Below are positions 32,501 through 43,073 of a stretch of 64,000 bases of DNA, one piece after another (the stretch's first letter is position 1; each line of letters opens with the position of its first letter). The DNA lies in NCBI GenBank assembly GCA_002786025.1, contig NHNW01000062.1, forward strand, positions 1-64,000, read 5' to 3'. A program made the translations under genes and the position numbers. Below the pieces are notes generated by a model that saw only the letters and a program-made list of their open reading frames with translations, was not told the origin of the DNA and searched no databases. The stretch is from Zasmidium citrigriseum. Lineage: Eukaryota > Ascomycota > Dothideomycetes > Mycosphaerellales > Mycosphaerellaceae.

Positions 32501-33660
32501 ACCTCATCTCAACCCTGATCGAGGACTACGGCGAAGACGTCGTGCAATTCTACATGCACAAAATCCAAGACAACGCCGCGCTGAGCGTCCGGAACCTCCT
32601 TAAATCCGTCTCAAAACGCTTCGAAGGACAGGATCTTTCTGCTATCGACTACATGGACGACGGCAGTCCCATCCAATTGAAAATCACCATCGATGCCGAG
32701 AAAGGCGAGGCAGTCTTTGATTTCACTGGCACCGGACCAGAAGTCTACGCCAACACCAACGCCCCTGAGGCAGTGACTTACTCCGCCATCATCTACTGCC
32801 TGCGCTGCCTCATCAGCGAGGACATCCCCCTGAACCAAGGCTGTCTCAAACCAGTCAAGGTCATCATCCCGCCCAAATCTTTCCTCTCGCCCTCCGGAAC
32901 CGCAGCTGTCGTCGGCGGCAACGTCTTGACAAGTCAGCGCGTCACCGACGTCGTGCTCAAAGCTTTCCAGGCTTGTGCGGCTTCGCAGGGTGACACCAAC
33001 AACCTCACCTTCGGCTTCGGTGGCAACGTCACGGGTCAAGAAGCAAAGAAAGGTTTCGGATACTATGAGACCATCGCGGGTGGTAGTGGTGCGGGCGAGA
33101 CTTGGGAGGGGACTAGTGGTGTCCACACACACATGACCAACACTAGAATAACCGATGCCGAAGTCTTCGAACGTCGGTACCCCGTAATCCTGAGGGAGTT
33201 CAGTCTGCGGCCGGATACGCATGGGAAGGGACAACACAACGGCGGCGACGGCGTCGTCCGCGATATCGAATTTCGCATTCCGGTCCAGGTCTCCATCCTC
33301 AGTGAACGACGAGTCTATCACCCCTACGGCATGGCGGGAGGTGAAGACGCAGCGTGCGGCAAAAATATTTGGGTCCGCAAAGTACCCAAGGTCAAAGGCA
33401 GTGATGCCGACGCCAAAACAAATGGCGTTGTCAATGGGGATCACAAGGAAGAAGAGCAGGAGTATCGAGAAATCTCTCTCGGGGCGAAGAACTCGGTTCC
33501 CATGCAGCCCGGTGAGCGGATCAAGGTCCTAACTCCTGGAGGCGGTGGATGGGGTCCGGTCGGCAAGAAAAGCGAAGCGTTGAAGAAAGACGACCCGAAG
33601 AGCAGCTGGCGAGGTGGAAGTGTCGCGAGTCGGCAGGCTGAGGCTGAGGCTAGTTCGTAG
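29566..33660 (+). CDS. OXP1: 5-oxoprolinase (ATP-hydrolysing)
   Basis: Uninterrupted ORF of 1364 residues starting at the ATG in tcaccATGg. The N-terminal hydantoinase/oxoprolinase A half shows IRIAIDRGGTFTDCVGNP, RMGTTVATNALLERKGE, QSDGGLVDVDSFSGLKAILS and IGFDMGGTSTDVSRYG. The HydB half shows MLSIFAHRFMAIAEQMGRAL, VLVSNHPMFGGTHLPDIT, SRAHHADIGGILPGSMPP and the terminal VLTPGGGGWGP. The enzyme opens 5-oxo-L-proline to L-glutamate with ATP in the glutathione (gamma-glutamyl) cycle, in the cytosol as a homodimer. The length is close to the eukaryotic norm (about 1290), with a short Lys/Glu-rich insert (KVKGSDADAKTNGVVNGDHK) and an Ala/Ser/Glu tail. All recognisable motifs are intact. Its neighbours also act on amino-acid derivatives. 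Confidence 0.96.
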   Translation: MATPNGTTSRGIRIAIDRGGTFTDCVGNPGTGKMEDDVLIKLLSVDPQNYDDAPLEGIRRLLSKFEGKEIPRGEPLDTSKIESIRMGTTVATNALLERKGEDIAMVVTRGFKDCLEIGNQSRPNIFDLAIRKPEVLYKKVVEIDERVTLEDYAEDPERHSTEAKAIEEAGEQAELVKGLSGEAVRILQRPQEEQIRKQLQEVYDSGLRSIAVCLMHGYTFPRHEALVGKIAREIGFEHVSLSHELMPMIKLVPRATSACADAYLTPAIRKYIDGFSAGFEGGLGTESVKKEQGAKGARCEFMQSDGGLVDVDSFSGLKAILSGPAGGVVGYALTSYDPATKIPVIGFDMGGTSTDVSRYGSGRYDHVFETTTAGVTIQSPQLDINTVAAGGGSRLFFRNGLFVVGPESAGAHPGPACYRKGGPLTITDANLFLGRLLPDFFPKIFGKNEDEGLDESASEKLFKELTDQINKEQGKDMSMDEVANGFIKIANETMTRPIRSLTEARGHDTSKHRLATFGGAGGQHAVAIAEALGISQILIHRYSSVLSAYGMALADVVDERQEPESKVWSDKDPEVKKYLQSKMEELKKKSTKVLQEQGFEEGHIQFEEYLNMRYRGTESALMIIKPTLEEAKAEYDGEEWSFGKAFVKQHEQEFGFTLPDRDIIIDDVRARGIGKTFEGLEKTVDQQLKEIKPKDLGKGDRVYGRKKVYFEGGRHDTAIYKLEDLEVGDRIKGPAIIADGTQTIVVTPEASALLINTHVVINIGETDNQDKKVTTEEVDPIMLSIFAHRFMAIAEQMGRALQKTSVSTNVKERLDYSCALFDADGGLVANAPHLPVHLGSMSTCVKKQSEIWRGKLKKGDVLVSNHPMFGGTHLPDITVITPAFSGDKIVFYVASRAHHADIGGILPGSMPPHSKELYQEGAHIKTEKLVSEGHFNEERITELLLHEPAQYPGCSGTRCLADNLNDLKAQIAANQKGINLISTLIEDYGEDVVQFYMHKIQDNAALSVRNLLKSVSKRFEGQDLSAIDYMDDGSPIQLKITIDAEKGEAVFDFTGTGPEVYANTNAPEAVTYSAIIYCLRCLISEDIPLNQGCLKPVKVIIPPKSFLSPSGTAAVVGGNVLTSQRVTDVVLKAFQACAASQGDTNNLTFGFGGNVTGQEAKKGFGYYETIAGGSGAGETWEGTSGVHTHMTNTRITDAEVFERRYPVILREFSLRPDTHGKGQHNGGDGVVRDIEFRIPVQVSILSERRVYHPYGMAGGEDAACGKNIWVRKVPKVKGSDADAKTNGVVNGDHKEEEQEYREISLGAKNSVPMQPGERIKVLTPGGGGWGPVGKKSEALKKDDPKSSWRGGSVASRQAEAEASS

Positions 33661-33827
33661 ACGTGTAGTGTGATGGGATAGATAGCGACGATGCATATGC
33701 CGTAATGATACCACTGATAGAGATATGAAGTACAGCAGGAGCTCTCCACTGTGGGGTTGCCACCTTGACTGCACCTCTTCTCCGTTCTACGTCAATCGCC
33801 ATCACCGTCACCACATCTTTGAAGATT

Positions 33828-35209
33828 ATGTCCGATCTAAAGTCGTCGTCTATCCTCATCGTCGGCTGCGGGACTTGGGGCGCTTCCACTGCTCTTCATC
33901 TCGCCCGACGAGGGTACGAAAACGTCACCGTCCTTGATCCGTCCGATGTCCCTTCAGCCATCTCAGCTGGCAATGATATCAACAAGATCGTATTTGATTT
34001 ATCTCCTAGCTTGAAGCCTTCCACGATGCTGACTGACTTTCTCAGAAAGGCTGGTCCGACAACAACTCCTCCGGTGGCGGCGACGATGAAATCTACGTCC
34101 GCGACCGCATCTCCCAAGAAGCCACTCAAGCCTGGGAAGAAGATTCTCTCTTCCGCCCCTTCTACCACGAGACAGGCTATGTCATCGCTGCCAGCCAGGA
34201 GAAGCATATTCGGGATCTCTACGATGAGGAACAGCCGACTCCGGAGCGAGGTTTCGTGGAATTGAACACTGCAGAAGACTTTCGAGGTACCATGCCCAAA
34301 GGCGTCCTAACAGGAGACTTTCCGAATTGGAAAGGCTGGTTCAAGAAAGAAGGCTGCGGATGGGTTCATGCGAGGAAGGCGTTAGAAGCTGCTGTTCAGG
34401 AGGCGAGGAGGTTAGGTGTGAAGGTCATCACTGGTGCGAAGGGGGATGTCAAGTCTCTTCTCTTTGAACATGAGGATGTTAAGGGAGCTGTTACTGCCGA
34501 TGGAACGCAACATCGAGCCAACCGAACGATTCTCTGCGCTGGGGCGAATGCGCCTCAATTACTGGATATGAAAGGCCAATTGAGGCCTACAGCGTGGACG
34601 TTGGCGCATATTCGCATGACGCCTCAGGAATGCAAGCTTTACAAGGACCTACCGGTCTTGTTCAATGTCGAGAGAGGGTTCTTCATGGAACCTGATGCAG
34701 AAAAGGGGGAGTTGAAGATCTGTGACGAGCACCCGGGGTACTGTAACTGGATTACACCGGATAAGAGTATCTCGATGCCCTTCGCAAAACACCAAATCCC
34801 CCTACAATCAGAGCAGGGCATCCGCCTCTTCCTCCGCGAGACAATGCCGCATCTCGCCGACCGACCGTTTAGTTTCGCGCGGATATGCTGGTGTGCTGAC
34901 ACGCCAAATCGAGACTTCCTCATCTCTGCACATCCGGAGTATCGGAGTTTGGTTCTGGGTGTTGGGGGGAGTGGACATGGGTATAAGCATATACCTATTG
35001 TGGGGGGTTATATCGCGGATTGTCTTGAGGGAGGTTTGGATGAGAGGATGAGGAGGGTTTGGAGGTGGAGGCCGGAGACTGCGGTGGGGAGGGATTGGGA
35101 GGATGTTCAGGGGCGGATGGGTGGGACGTATAGGGTCGAGAATTTGGCGGAGATTTCGGGGGAGGGATGGACGAGGATTGATTATGTGGAGTCGAGGGCA
35201 AGCCTGTGA
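33828..35209 (+). CDS. FAD-dependent fructosyl amino acid/sarcosine oxidase-type enzyme
   Basis: Two exons, 33828-33989 and 34046-35209, give 441 residues. The intron is GTATTT...TCTCAG with a CTGAC branch site. The start MSDLKSSSILIVGCGTWGAS gives the FAD-binding Rossmann motif at once. Other features are SAISAGNDINKI, FYHETGYVIAAS, GWVHARKALEAAVQEARRLG, ILCAGANAP, FSFARICWCADTPNRDFLIS and GVGGSGHGYKHIPIVGGYIA. The last two are typical of amadoriases (fructosyl amino acid oxidases), where a Cys in this part can hold FAD covalently; Cys of ICWC is the candidate. Known members oxidise glycated amino acids or sarcosine to free amine and H2O2. The length fits (about 437). It ends tail-to-tail with the peroxygenase gene 115 bp away, which could use the H2O2 (speculative). 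Confidence 0.9.
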
Positions 35210-35324
35210 GTTGGTGGAGAGAGGCGGTATGAGGAGAAGCATGGATTAATTACACTAATCTGTAGATAGGTCGCTCGTTTCCATGGCAGTTCAATTGCCA
35301 TGGCTCTGGAGGTCTTCACGGAAT

Positions 35325-36845
35325 CTAGGCCTTTATGATACGGCGACGATTGTTCCTCTTCCTCGTTGGCTGGCCAGAAGAAAGACCCGTTGGCTTCTCA
35401 GACTGAGAGTCCCACTCGCCGAAGTGCGTAATGCCACTACCGCTTCCACCATCGACGTCCTCACCAGGCTCACTATAATACGGATCACCGCCATCGGTGT
35501 TGTAGTCCGAAATATCACAGGAAGCGGCTCCCAAAACCTTGCTAAAGATCTGATCTTTCAAAGCGTTGACGGCCTGCACGACTGGCTCAGCGGCGTCTGG
35601 AGCAGCACTGGCGAGGAGTGTGGCACCCAGACATCCGATATCTGCTGGAGCATTAGGAACGCTGATGTTCAGCGGAACGAAGCGGCCCTGATAGTTCCGT
35701 CCCAGAGGTTGTGGTTTGAAGAGGAAGAGGTTGCCAATATCGCCCAGGAGGTCGACGAGGGAGTAAGAGTGTGGGATGCGATACCATCCCTCGGGGAAGG
35801 TCTCATTGAGATAGAACGGAGCGACGTTCTTGAAGTCGGCGACATTAGGCTCTGTGCCGTTTGGCAGAGGTCGAGTCAACAGAGCCCGAGTGGCGTACAC
35901 CACAGCGAAGTTCCCGCCAAAAGCGAATTCGGGATTCGTGGCTCGGGAACTGTCGACTTGGTCCGCGGCATTGTGCTTCATCGCTTCGATATTGAAGAGC
36001 CCGTCGCCGTAGGTGTTGGCGTCGGAGACGAGTTTGTTCCAGCGGGTGATGTTGAAGGAGTGGTTGTCACCGTAGTAGCGATCACCACGGGAGATGGAGC
36101 CGTCGATTTCGAAGAGCCCGTGGCGGTCGATACCGTAGACTGGTCCGAGGGTTTCTGGGACTCGACTGTCTCGTCCGCCGATGGAGTATTTCCCTGTCGG
36201 GATATCGCCGCCTGCCAGGAGGCCGAGGGCGCTGAGGAAGACGGCGATGTCGAAGGACATGGAGTAGGCGGTTTGGATTGCGTTGGCGGCTTCGGCGAAG
36301 GAGGTGATACCTGTGCGGCTGAGGTAGCCATGGTTCGCGAGGGTGTTCAATGTTGGGCAGGTCCCTCTCACGTCTGTTGGTCCTGGTGAAATGTACTGAT
36401 GGTTGGGGTCGTTGCCTGGAATGGCTTTGAGTCCGGAGGCCTGGGGAGTGGGAATGTCTAGAGCGGCCAGGACTCCGGTCAGAGGTGCTAGCAGACCTCC
36501 GACCAGACCTCGCTCTTCGACGTGTCTCTTGTGGGCTTTGGGTGTCAGGATAGGGGCGTTGATGTCGACGTCTTCGTCTCGTTCTTCCAAACGGGACCGG
36601 ATGTGCTCTTCGGAACGAGGAGTCAAGGCGCCGAGACCGACGCCGGACAGGACTCCTGAGAGTGGATCAAGAAGAGGAGGATCGTTGGCTTGTCTTTTCT
36701 GGATTGGCTCGCCAAGACCTTTGCCTTGCAAGTAGGCCTTTTTCATGTCCTCTGGAGCCAGGCCACGGCGGGTCAGCTCTGACATGGGGCAGAGTGCCGC
36801 TGCCATGGAGGCTGCTGCCAGCAGGAGAAGTTGTGAGGCATGCAT
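35325..36845 (-). CDS. haem-thiolate peroxidase, chloroperoxidase/unspecific peroxygenase type, secreted
   Basis: Uninterrupted ORF of 506 residues from the ATG at 36845; the frame reaches a TTG three codons upstream, which is ignored. MHASQLLLLAAASMAAALC is a signal peptide. A long pro-region follows with dibasic sites (IQKRQ, AHKRHVEERG). The haem ligand lies in RGTCPTLNTLANHGYLSRTG (Cys about 163), corresponding to the PCP motif of peroxygenases but with Thr in place of the first Pro. Distal-side stretch SISRGDRYYGDNHSFNITRW matches the acid/Mg region of the family. The enzyme should use H2O2 to oxidise or halogenate organic compounds outside the cell. The C-terminus after about 440 is Gly/Asp/Ser-rich and ends with a basic RKRNNRRRIIKA tail that is unusual. 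Confidence 0.9.
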   Translation of the reverse strand: MHASQLLLLAAASMAAALCPMSELTRRGLAPEDMKKAYLQGKGLGEPIQKRQANDPPLLDPLSGVLSGVGLGALTPRSEEHIRSRLEERDEDVDINAPILTPKAHKRHVEERGLVGGLLAPLTGVLAALDIPTPQASGLKAIPGNDPNHQYISPGPTDVRGTCPTLNTLANHGYLSRTGITSFAEAANAIQTAYSMSFDIAVFLSALGLLAGGDIPTGKYSIGGRDSRVPETLGPVYGIDRHGLFEIDGSISRGDRYYGDNHSFNITRWNKLVSDANTYGDGLFNIEAMKHNAADQVDSSRATNPEFAFGGNFAVVYATRALLTRPLPNGTEPNVADFKNVAPFYLNETFPEGWYRIPHSYSLVDLLGDIGNLFLFKPQPLGRNYQGRFVPLNISVPNAPADIGCLGATLLASAAPDAAEPVVQAVNALKDQIFSKVLGAASCDISDYNTDGGDPYYSEPGEDVDGGSGSGITHFGEWDSQSEKPTGLSSGQPTRKRNNRRRIIKA

Positions 36846-38693
36846 GATGGGCAAGGGAGGAGATGGGGATTGCGATGTTGAGGAGTGGAAGAATTAGAGA
36901 GATTGGGCAGCGTCTCTTATGCCTCTTGTCCTTGCGAGAGTCAACATCAAGCTTTTTGCTCATCGTCGATGATGTTCTTTGTTGCATTCGGAGTACTCAT
37001 CGTCTCCGTCCGTCATGAGCACGCCATGCTGCTTTCACGAGGCTGCCGTTACAGCGGCTCTGTCTCCCACGAGCACGCCATCTTCTACTCCCTACAGCGA
37101 CGTACCAATTTATTTGCTTTTTAGGCTTCCACGGCGCCCGAAAGGGTCAGTCGCCGGTGATCGTCAGGCCGGCGAACCGAACGTGCGTCTGCGATGCACG
37201 AAAATGGTCAGAATTCCACACGCCTGGAGGAGGACATGTTCGGTGCTTCCTCCACTGCGAACTGTGTAGCTTTGGAACTAGTTTGCAGATCGCGGATAGG
37301 TTGGGTGAGCCGCATAAAGTCAGTTTTCACGGTCGTCAGCCTTTCCGATTCTTTCGCTGAGCTGCGCTGTCCTGCACCGTGAGTTGAACGAGACCGTTGG
37401 AGCTCTTCTCTCGAGTACTTCACCATGTTTTGTTTATTTCTTGTGTTCACGGTGGCGTCAAGTCAAATCGAAGCTAGGGAGAAACGTTTCGCCAAGACGA
37501 AAATCAAGCTTCTGATTTAGACTTGGCATTGTAAGTGAATGAGGCTCAAGCAGCCCCCAAGGCGAGGACCGTCGGGAAATGCAGCTCGGAAGCACGCTGT
37601 GCCTACTTGCGAGTTAGGATCACCCAAAGGATAAGCATCGAGGTCAAGCATCGTGATCCATCGGGAAAAGCAAAATCATCGCCAGAGTGATTCGTTCTGG
37701 TATCATGCCTGAGAAATCCTGAGGCTGCAGATACCTCCACTTGCAGAAGTCTACTTTTTTTCTCGGTATGTGTAGATATTGCTGAGCTACTGCGAAAGAC
37801 GCCAACGTTGGGTCTTCAGTTCTCCCACTGACATAGCTTACAAGGCTTTGGACATCGCCTTTGGCATCGCATTGAATCTGAGCAAGCATTTCGAGACAAT
37901 CTTCAACCAGATGATCCATCGAGGCAGTTGAAATGCCCTCTACGTACTCAGCTTGGCCCAAACGAGTCGCCACACATACATGCATTGAACAGCAGCTCGC
38001 CGATTCGTAATCGTTCAGGTCGATCGTTGACATTCCTGGTCCCCGGGACGTAAGAGGCTTGTCTCAACATCACTTTGGTGACTTCGCTCGCATGTGCATA
38101 TGCACGGGCGAATATCGCAGTTTGAAAGCCCAATCGAGAAGTGGCCAGTACGCTGACGTGCGCATGGATCTCAAATAGAGGTTAAGACAAGTTGTGAGGC
38201 AGACAAAGCACTCATGGAGCGTTCGTTGGAGAAGGCAAGCGCGGCTAGGGAACTCTGAGATACCGTTTGGGAAGCAAAAGATGTCATTCGAGTGATTTCT
38301 ATTCGTACGTCGAAGGGCTCATAGACCCGCTATATCGCGTGCTTTCACTTGATGTAGATCATTGCTGAATTCGACCCCTTTAGCGTCGACTTGAAGTTTT
38401 AGGTTTGCCATTTCAGGTCAATGAAGGAAAACGCGGTCGATGCGTTGGACGAAGCGGCCTCTCACCTGCAGCATGAAGGTAAATGTCTCATCGGCAGTGT
38501 GACGCTGCATTCGCGTTGGCTCCGTGCTGGTACGGGATGCGTGTGCGAACATGTAAGTATCCAAAGTCACGATCGAGAGATTTCAGGAACTCTGACAACC
38601 ATCATCTATTTATCGACATTCGATAGCTTGTCTGACAGCAACGTTCTCCATGTATTCATGCTCCATGTACCGAATGAGTGAAGCCTTACTCGA
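36846..38693. other. intergenic region; one weak ORF at 37644-38033 (-)
   Basis: About 1.85 kb without a recognised gene. A 129-codon - strand frame at 37644-38033 (MSTIDLNDYESASCC..., MDHLVEDCLEMLAQIQCDAK) has plausible composition and overlaps a second frame at 37948-38133, so a small or decayed multi-exon gene is possible. An 86-codon + frame at 38421-38681 resembles nothing. 37000-37100 contains two copies of a cg/tgagcacgccat string near 37017 and 37067 (catgagcacgccatgctgct and cacgagcacgccatcttcta). Confidence 0.3.
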
Positions 38694-40473
38694 TCAGTAT
38701 TGAGCCTGCACAACAAACTGGCCGTCTCCTCCCACTCTGCCTCCCTTCCTATTCATCTTCACCTTCCAAGCTGGCAACTCCAAGAGGCCATCATCATGCC
38801 AGAAGACAAACTCGTTCGCTGGTATCCCAGCATATCTCGAAGTGTCGACATCCGTTCCGCAAAGATCATCCCAGACAAGATCAGACTGGTACTTTCGATC
38901 GGGGACGACGACGAGTCTCCAAATGTCTCCTCGATCCCTGTCCGTCTCTTTGTTCAGCATAGTAGGTACAAGCTGGGCATACCAGTGTCTCGAAGAGGCC
39001 TCTCGGCCGAAGATCTTCTGAAGCACATCTGTACCGTTGCTGATGAAAGATGTGACCTCCATGCCCTTGAAAGAGCTACTCGAGATCTCGATTGATGAGT
39101 TGAGGCCATCATCCGCGGGAACGTACACACCGTCGTACATTTCCGAGAGCTCAGCCCAAAGAATCGGATCTGCTTCCCGAATGAGCCTCGTCGTCACCAA
39201 CTCTTGGATCTCGCTCAGTAGCCCAGTCTCTCCGCCAACAAGCACCGACAAGCCAAGCCCATACTCAGGCATGAGTGTGATCCTTGAGTAGTACCCCGGC
39301 ATGCCACCAGACTTGGATACGAACGTCACCGGTCGATCGCTGTCCTTCAAAACTTTCTCCGTCCGTAGAATCTCCCAGGGCATACCGTAGAATGTACGGA
39401 AGCCAGTGCTCCAACTGGCTGGCATGAGCCAACTAACGCCGTTGACGATGGAAGTCGAGCTTTTCAGCACGTAGCGCAAGAACTTGCCCATGTCAGAAGA
39501 TGTGGTGTAGAGACCGGCTGTTGCGTTTTGCACTCCAGCGTCGATGCCCCAGTAGTTGTCTCCTTTCGACCATATCGGTAGGACTGCGTTTTCATCGGAG
39601 GACGGAGCGTTCATTGAAGTTGAATCCATATCCAAGTAGTCGAATACTGCGTCTTGGAGATGTGAGGTGAAGTCTTTCTTTGTGACTTTTCCTATCGCCA
39701 TGCCAATGAGTTCGAAGGCGACGTTGGAATATGTTGATTTTGTGTTGGGAGGAAAGACAGGCTTAAGCTTGTTGACTGCTTGTATCAGGTCGTCGGCTGT
39801 GCATGGCAGGTAGTCGTTGTATTCGTCACACGTTGGACAGCCTTCTTTCGTTGCAGGTGGTAGGCCCACGCTGGTCGGGTCTTCGAATTGGTTGATCATG
39901 TCGCTGTGTCTGACATGGAGATGAGATGTTAGCATGCGGATCATGAATTGTAGGTCTGATTATATCATACGCGAATTCTCTGGGAACTCCAGAAAGATGA
40001 CTAGCAAGAGCACGGAGAGAAATCTTGTCCCATTGGATATCTCCCTTCAACTCAGGCAGGTGTTTGCTGATCGGATCCTCCAAATTCAACTTCCCAGCCT
40101 CATGTTGATACATCAAGCCCAACACCGTGAAGACCTTTGTTACCGCGGAGATCCGATACACGCTATTGGCTCCGACTTTTTTGGTTCCTGGTCGACTTTC
40201 ATTTCGTCGAGGCGCGGTGTGGTACATCGACCAGATCGTATCGGTTGCAGAAGTGAGCTCAATCGAGAATGAGGAGGCGTTGTACACATCTCTTGAGACA
40301 ATGGCTTCGATGTCGTGCTTGAGATTTTGGAAAGTTGATTCGAGGCTCTTGCCGTTTTGTCCCCATGATGGCGTTGGAAAGGCCGGCGATGGGTCGAAGC
40401 ATTGCGCTGAGCTTACAGCAGCGGTGGCCAGGACGGAAGTGATCAGGTGGGAACTGCGCATTTTCGGTACCAT
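38694..40473 (-). CDS. secreted beta-lactamase/transpeptidase-like protein, nucleophile apparently missing
   Basis: Two exons, 40473-39971 and 39909-38694, give 572 residues; the 61-bp intron is GTATGA...TGTCAG. The start MVPKMRSSHLITSVLATAAV is followed by a probable cleavage after SSA; ATG at 40461 is an alternative start. The fold is the serine beta-lactamase-like (PF00144) type: NSVYRISAVTKVFTVLGLMY, then HLSGVPREFA, the YSN motif in KSTYSNVAFELIGMAIGKVT, and later SKSGGMPGYYSRITLMPEYG. In the family the first motif is usually I-A-S-x-x-K; here the reading is I-S-A-V-T-K, which puts Ala at the Ser position of SxxK. The Lys and the Tyr remain. A C-terminal lipocalin-like part follows. It may therefore be a binding protein or an enzyme using the shifted Ser. 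Sequons (NASS, NATA) support secretion. Confidence 0.88.
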
Positions 40474-40946
40474 CACAGATGAGAGCTTGATGACTTCTGC
40501 CTCGAAGCGAAAGAAGGGAGCAAGTTCTCACGCCAGACGCAGTTCATGTGGAAAGAGCAGTGACATCACCTTTCACGAACAACTCTTGCGTGTCATTCAC
40601 CACATTCCCGTCATTCGAAGCTTTCATCTGATACAGGATGCATTGCGATATCCAGGAACTAAGAGTTTGCATCTGTCATGTCCCGCTTCGATTATCACAA
40701 GGATCAGGCTAGGTCTATAGTTCTGACATGCCGAATCGACATCGATCTGAACCGGTTTCTAAGAGGACAGGGATCATTGACGCAGCGATCACGAATACGA
40801 TCTGAAACCACCAGGCTGAACTCTACGACATTGTCGTAATTGACATTATTTCGAAATTCATCAGTAACGCATAACACGTCAATACTGCCTTTGCCAATTG
40901 GTAGAAGTTTTCTCAGTCTGTAGTGCACTGGAGAATCAATTCATTG
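40474..40946. promoter_or_regulatory. divergent intergenic region
   Basis: About 470 bp between the 5' ends of the beta-lactamase-like gene (-) and the GMC oxidoreductase (+). No gene seen; it should contain both promoters. Confidence 0.45.
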
Positions 40947-42931
40947 ATGATGAGAGCGATGTGGCTTCTATCGTTGTGGGCCACTTTAGCCTCGAGCTCA
41001 ATCGTCAATCAGTTCGTACAGCCTCATCGCCTGACAGGATCATCATTCGGAGTCTCTGGCCGCAATGCGACATACGACTACGTGATTGTGGGTGGCGGTA
41101 TTGCAGGCTCGGTCGCGGCTGCAAGGCTGAGCGCCGAAAATGTGTCTGTCGCCCTGATAGAAGCGGGAAGCTTTCACGGTGAGAAGCGAGGAAGAATGTC
41201 ACATCGAAGATATCAGCTGAGAAAAGGCGACGTTAGAACTGACAAATGGTAACCAAAGTCAAGTGCCATTCTGGTCAGAAGTCGGAATCGGCGCAGATCC
41301 TGACGATTGGAATCCTCAAGTGGACTGGGGCTTAATCACCGAGCCTCAGATCAATGGAAGACGATATCATTACGCTCAAGGCAAGGCTCTTGGTGGCAGT
41401 AGCGCGAGGAACCAAATGCTATATCACTGGCCGACGAAAGGCTCTTATCAGGCTTGGGCCGAGCAAGTTGGAGACGACTCTTACAGATGGGAGAACATGT
41501 CGTCGTATTTGCGACGCTCCGTTCGAGCAATGCAGAACTCTCACAGGCTCGACGAAAGCCTTCCGACCAGGCACAATATGAATGGAGATGGACCAATACC
41601 GGTGTCGCTTCCAGCCTACGTTAATCCACTCTCACGATATGGGCCTGAAGCATTCTCATCCATTGGTTTGAGACATCGAACATCGCTCTACAATGGCTCT
41701 CTCGAAGGCTATGGTTGGTGGCAGTTCACCATTGATCCTCGTACAGGCCTTCGAGCTTCCGCAGAAAGCCATTTGCTCTCTCAAACGATTGGCCGCGAGG
41801 GGTTGACAATCTATACTGGTACCCAGGCAAGGCACATCGTTTTCCATAACAACATAGCCGTTGCTATCCAGGCGACCGTGGAGGGTAAACGACCTTTCAC
41901 GTTGACTGCACGAAAGGAAGTCGTTATAGCGGCGGGAGTCTATCATTCGCCTCAGCTTTTGATGGTGTCCGGTATTGGAGACAAGAATACTCTGGAGCCC
42001 TTGGGCATTCCACTGATATCACACCTACCAGGAGTAGGTCAGAACATCCGAGATTCGTGCTACCTTGCGGGTCCTGTTTACGAGGTTTCTGTGCCAGGTC
42101 CTAAGTATTGGAGCGAGCCCACCAGAATGGCCACTGCGACAGAAAGATTTCTGCAGAATGCAAGTGGCCCATTGACGAGCATTGGACTGGACCTTGCTGT
42201 ATGGGATATGCTGCCTGATGAGGAAAGGCGAAGCCTTACGCATGAAGCCAAGTATTCGTTGGATCGACTGCCGCCGGATTGGCCCCTTATCGAGTACTCA
42301 TTGTCTAGTGTGAACCGGATCTCGCCATCTCGTGATCCAGAGAAGCACTACGGAACTGTTGACTGCGTTTTGGTTGCGACCAAAAGTAAAGGGAACATGA
42401 CGATTAGTTCGTCGAGCAGCCTTGATCCTCCAATCATTAGTCCAAACTGGTTGCAAGATCCGACCGATCAAGAGTTAGCCGTGAAAGCATACCGACGAGC
42501 GAGGAAAGTCTGGGAAGGTGTTCCAGCCCACATTCTGATGGGGAAAGAAGTCTTTCCGGGAGAGGATGTTCAGACAGACGAGGAGTTGCTGCAAGCGATG
42601 AAAGCAGCCTTGGGGCCGATTCATCATGCCTCGTCGTCATGTGAGTAAGAACAAACAAGATTTATCAGATTGAGCCCGCTGATATCTTCCTTTAGGTGCC
42701 ATGGGTAGACCAGACGACCGTGAAGCTGTGGTCGATTCTAAAGGTCGAGTATATGGTGTCAACCGTCTGCGGGTGATTGATTCTTCAAGTTTTCCTTTTA
42801 CACCGCCGGGGCACACACAGGCGATCACGTACGCTCATGCAGAGAAGCTGGTCGAAGACATCATAAAGGATTCAGATATGGAAAGTGTGCCAAGCGAAGA
42901 AAAGGAGCATGTGCACGGTGACTTAAAATAA
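40947..42931 (+). CDS. GMC-family FAD oxidoreductase, secreted
   Basis: Three exons, 40947-41178, 41237-42640 and 42696-42931, give 623 residues with all junctions GT...AG and in phase. The start MMRAMWLLSLWATLASSSIV is a signal peptide. Features are YDYVIVGGGIAGSVAAARLS (FAD), HYAQGKALGGSSARNQMLYH (GMC signature 1), VVIAAGVYHSPQLLMVSGIG (signature 2), and the C-terminal PIHHASSSCAMGRPDD, VYGVNRLRVIDSSSFPFTPP and GHTQAITYAHAEKLVEDI. The final His in PPGHTQ is one of the catalytic pair; the usual His/Asn partner follows the same pattern. The layout is like fungal aryl-alcohol oxidase/versicolorin B synthase-like enzymes. It could oxidise alcohols to aldehydes with H2O2 release or cyclise a metabolite. 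Substrate unknown. Confidence 0.93.
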
Positions 42932-43073
42932 CTCCCTCTTACAACCTTGAATTACGCCCAGGGACACTCGTAATCTCTTGTTCCACGAAACGCAAATACG
43001 ATCTCTCTGCCTCACACAATGCAATCAAGCCTTTCATTTTCCTCGTGTTTCTCACAATCAGCTTCCGTTGAAA

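Noticed and set aside
32611..33444. 277-codon minus-strand frame
   Set aside because: Antisense shadow of the intact 5-oxoprolinase gene.
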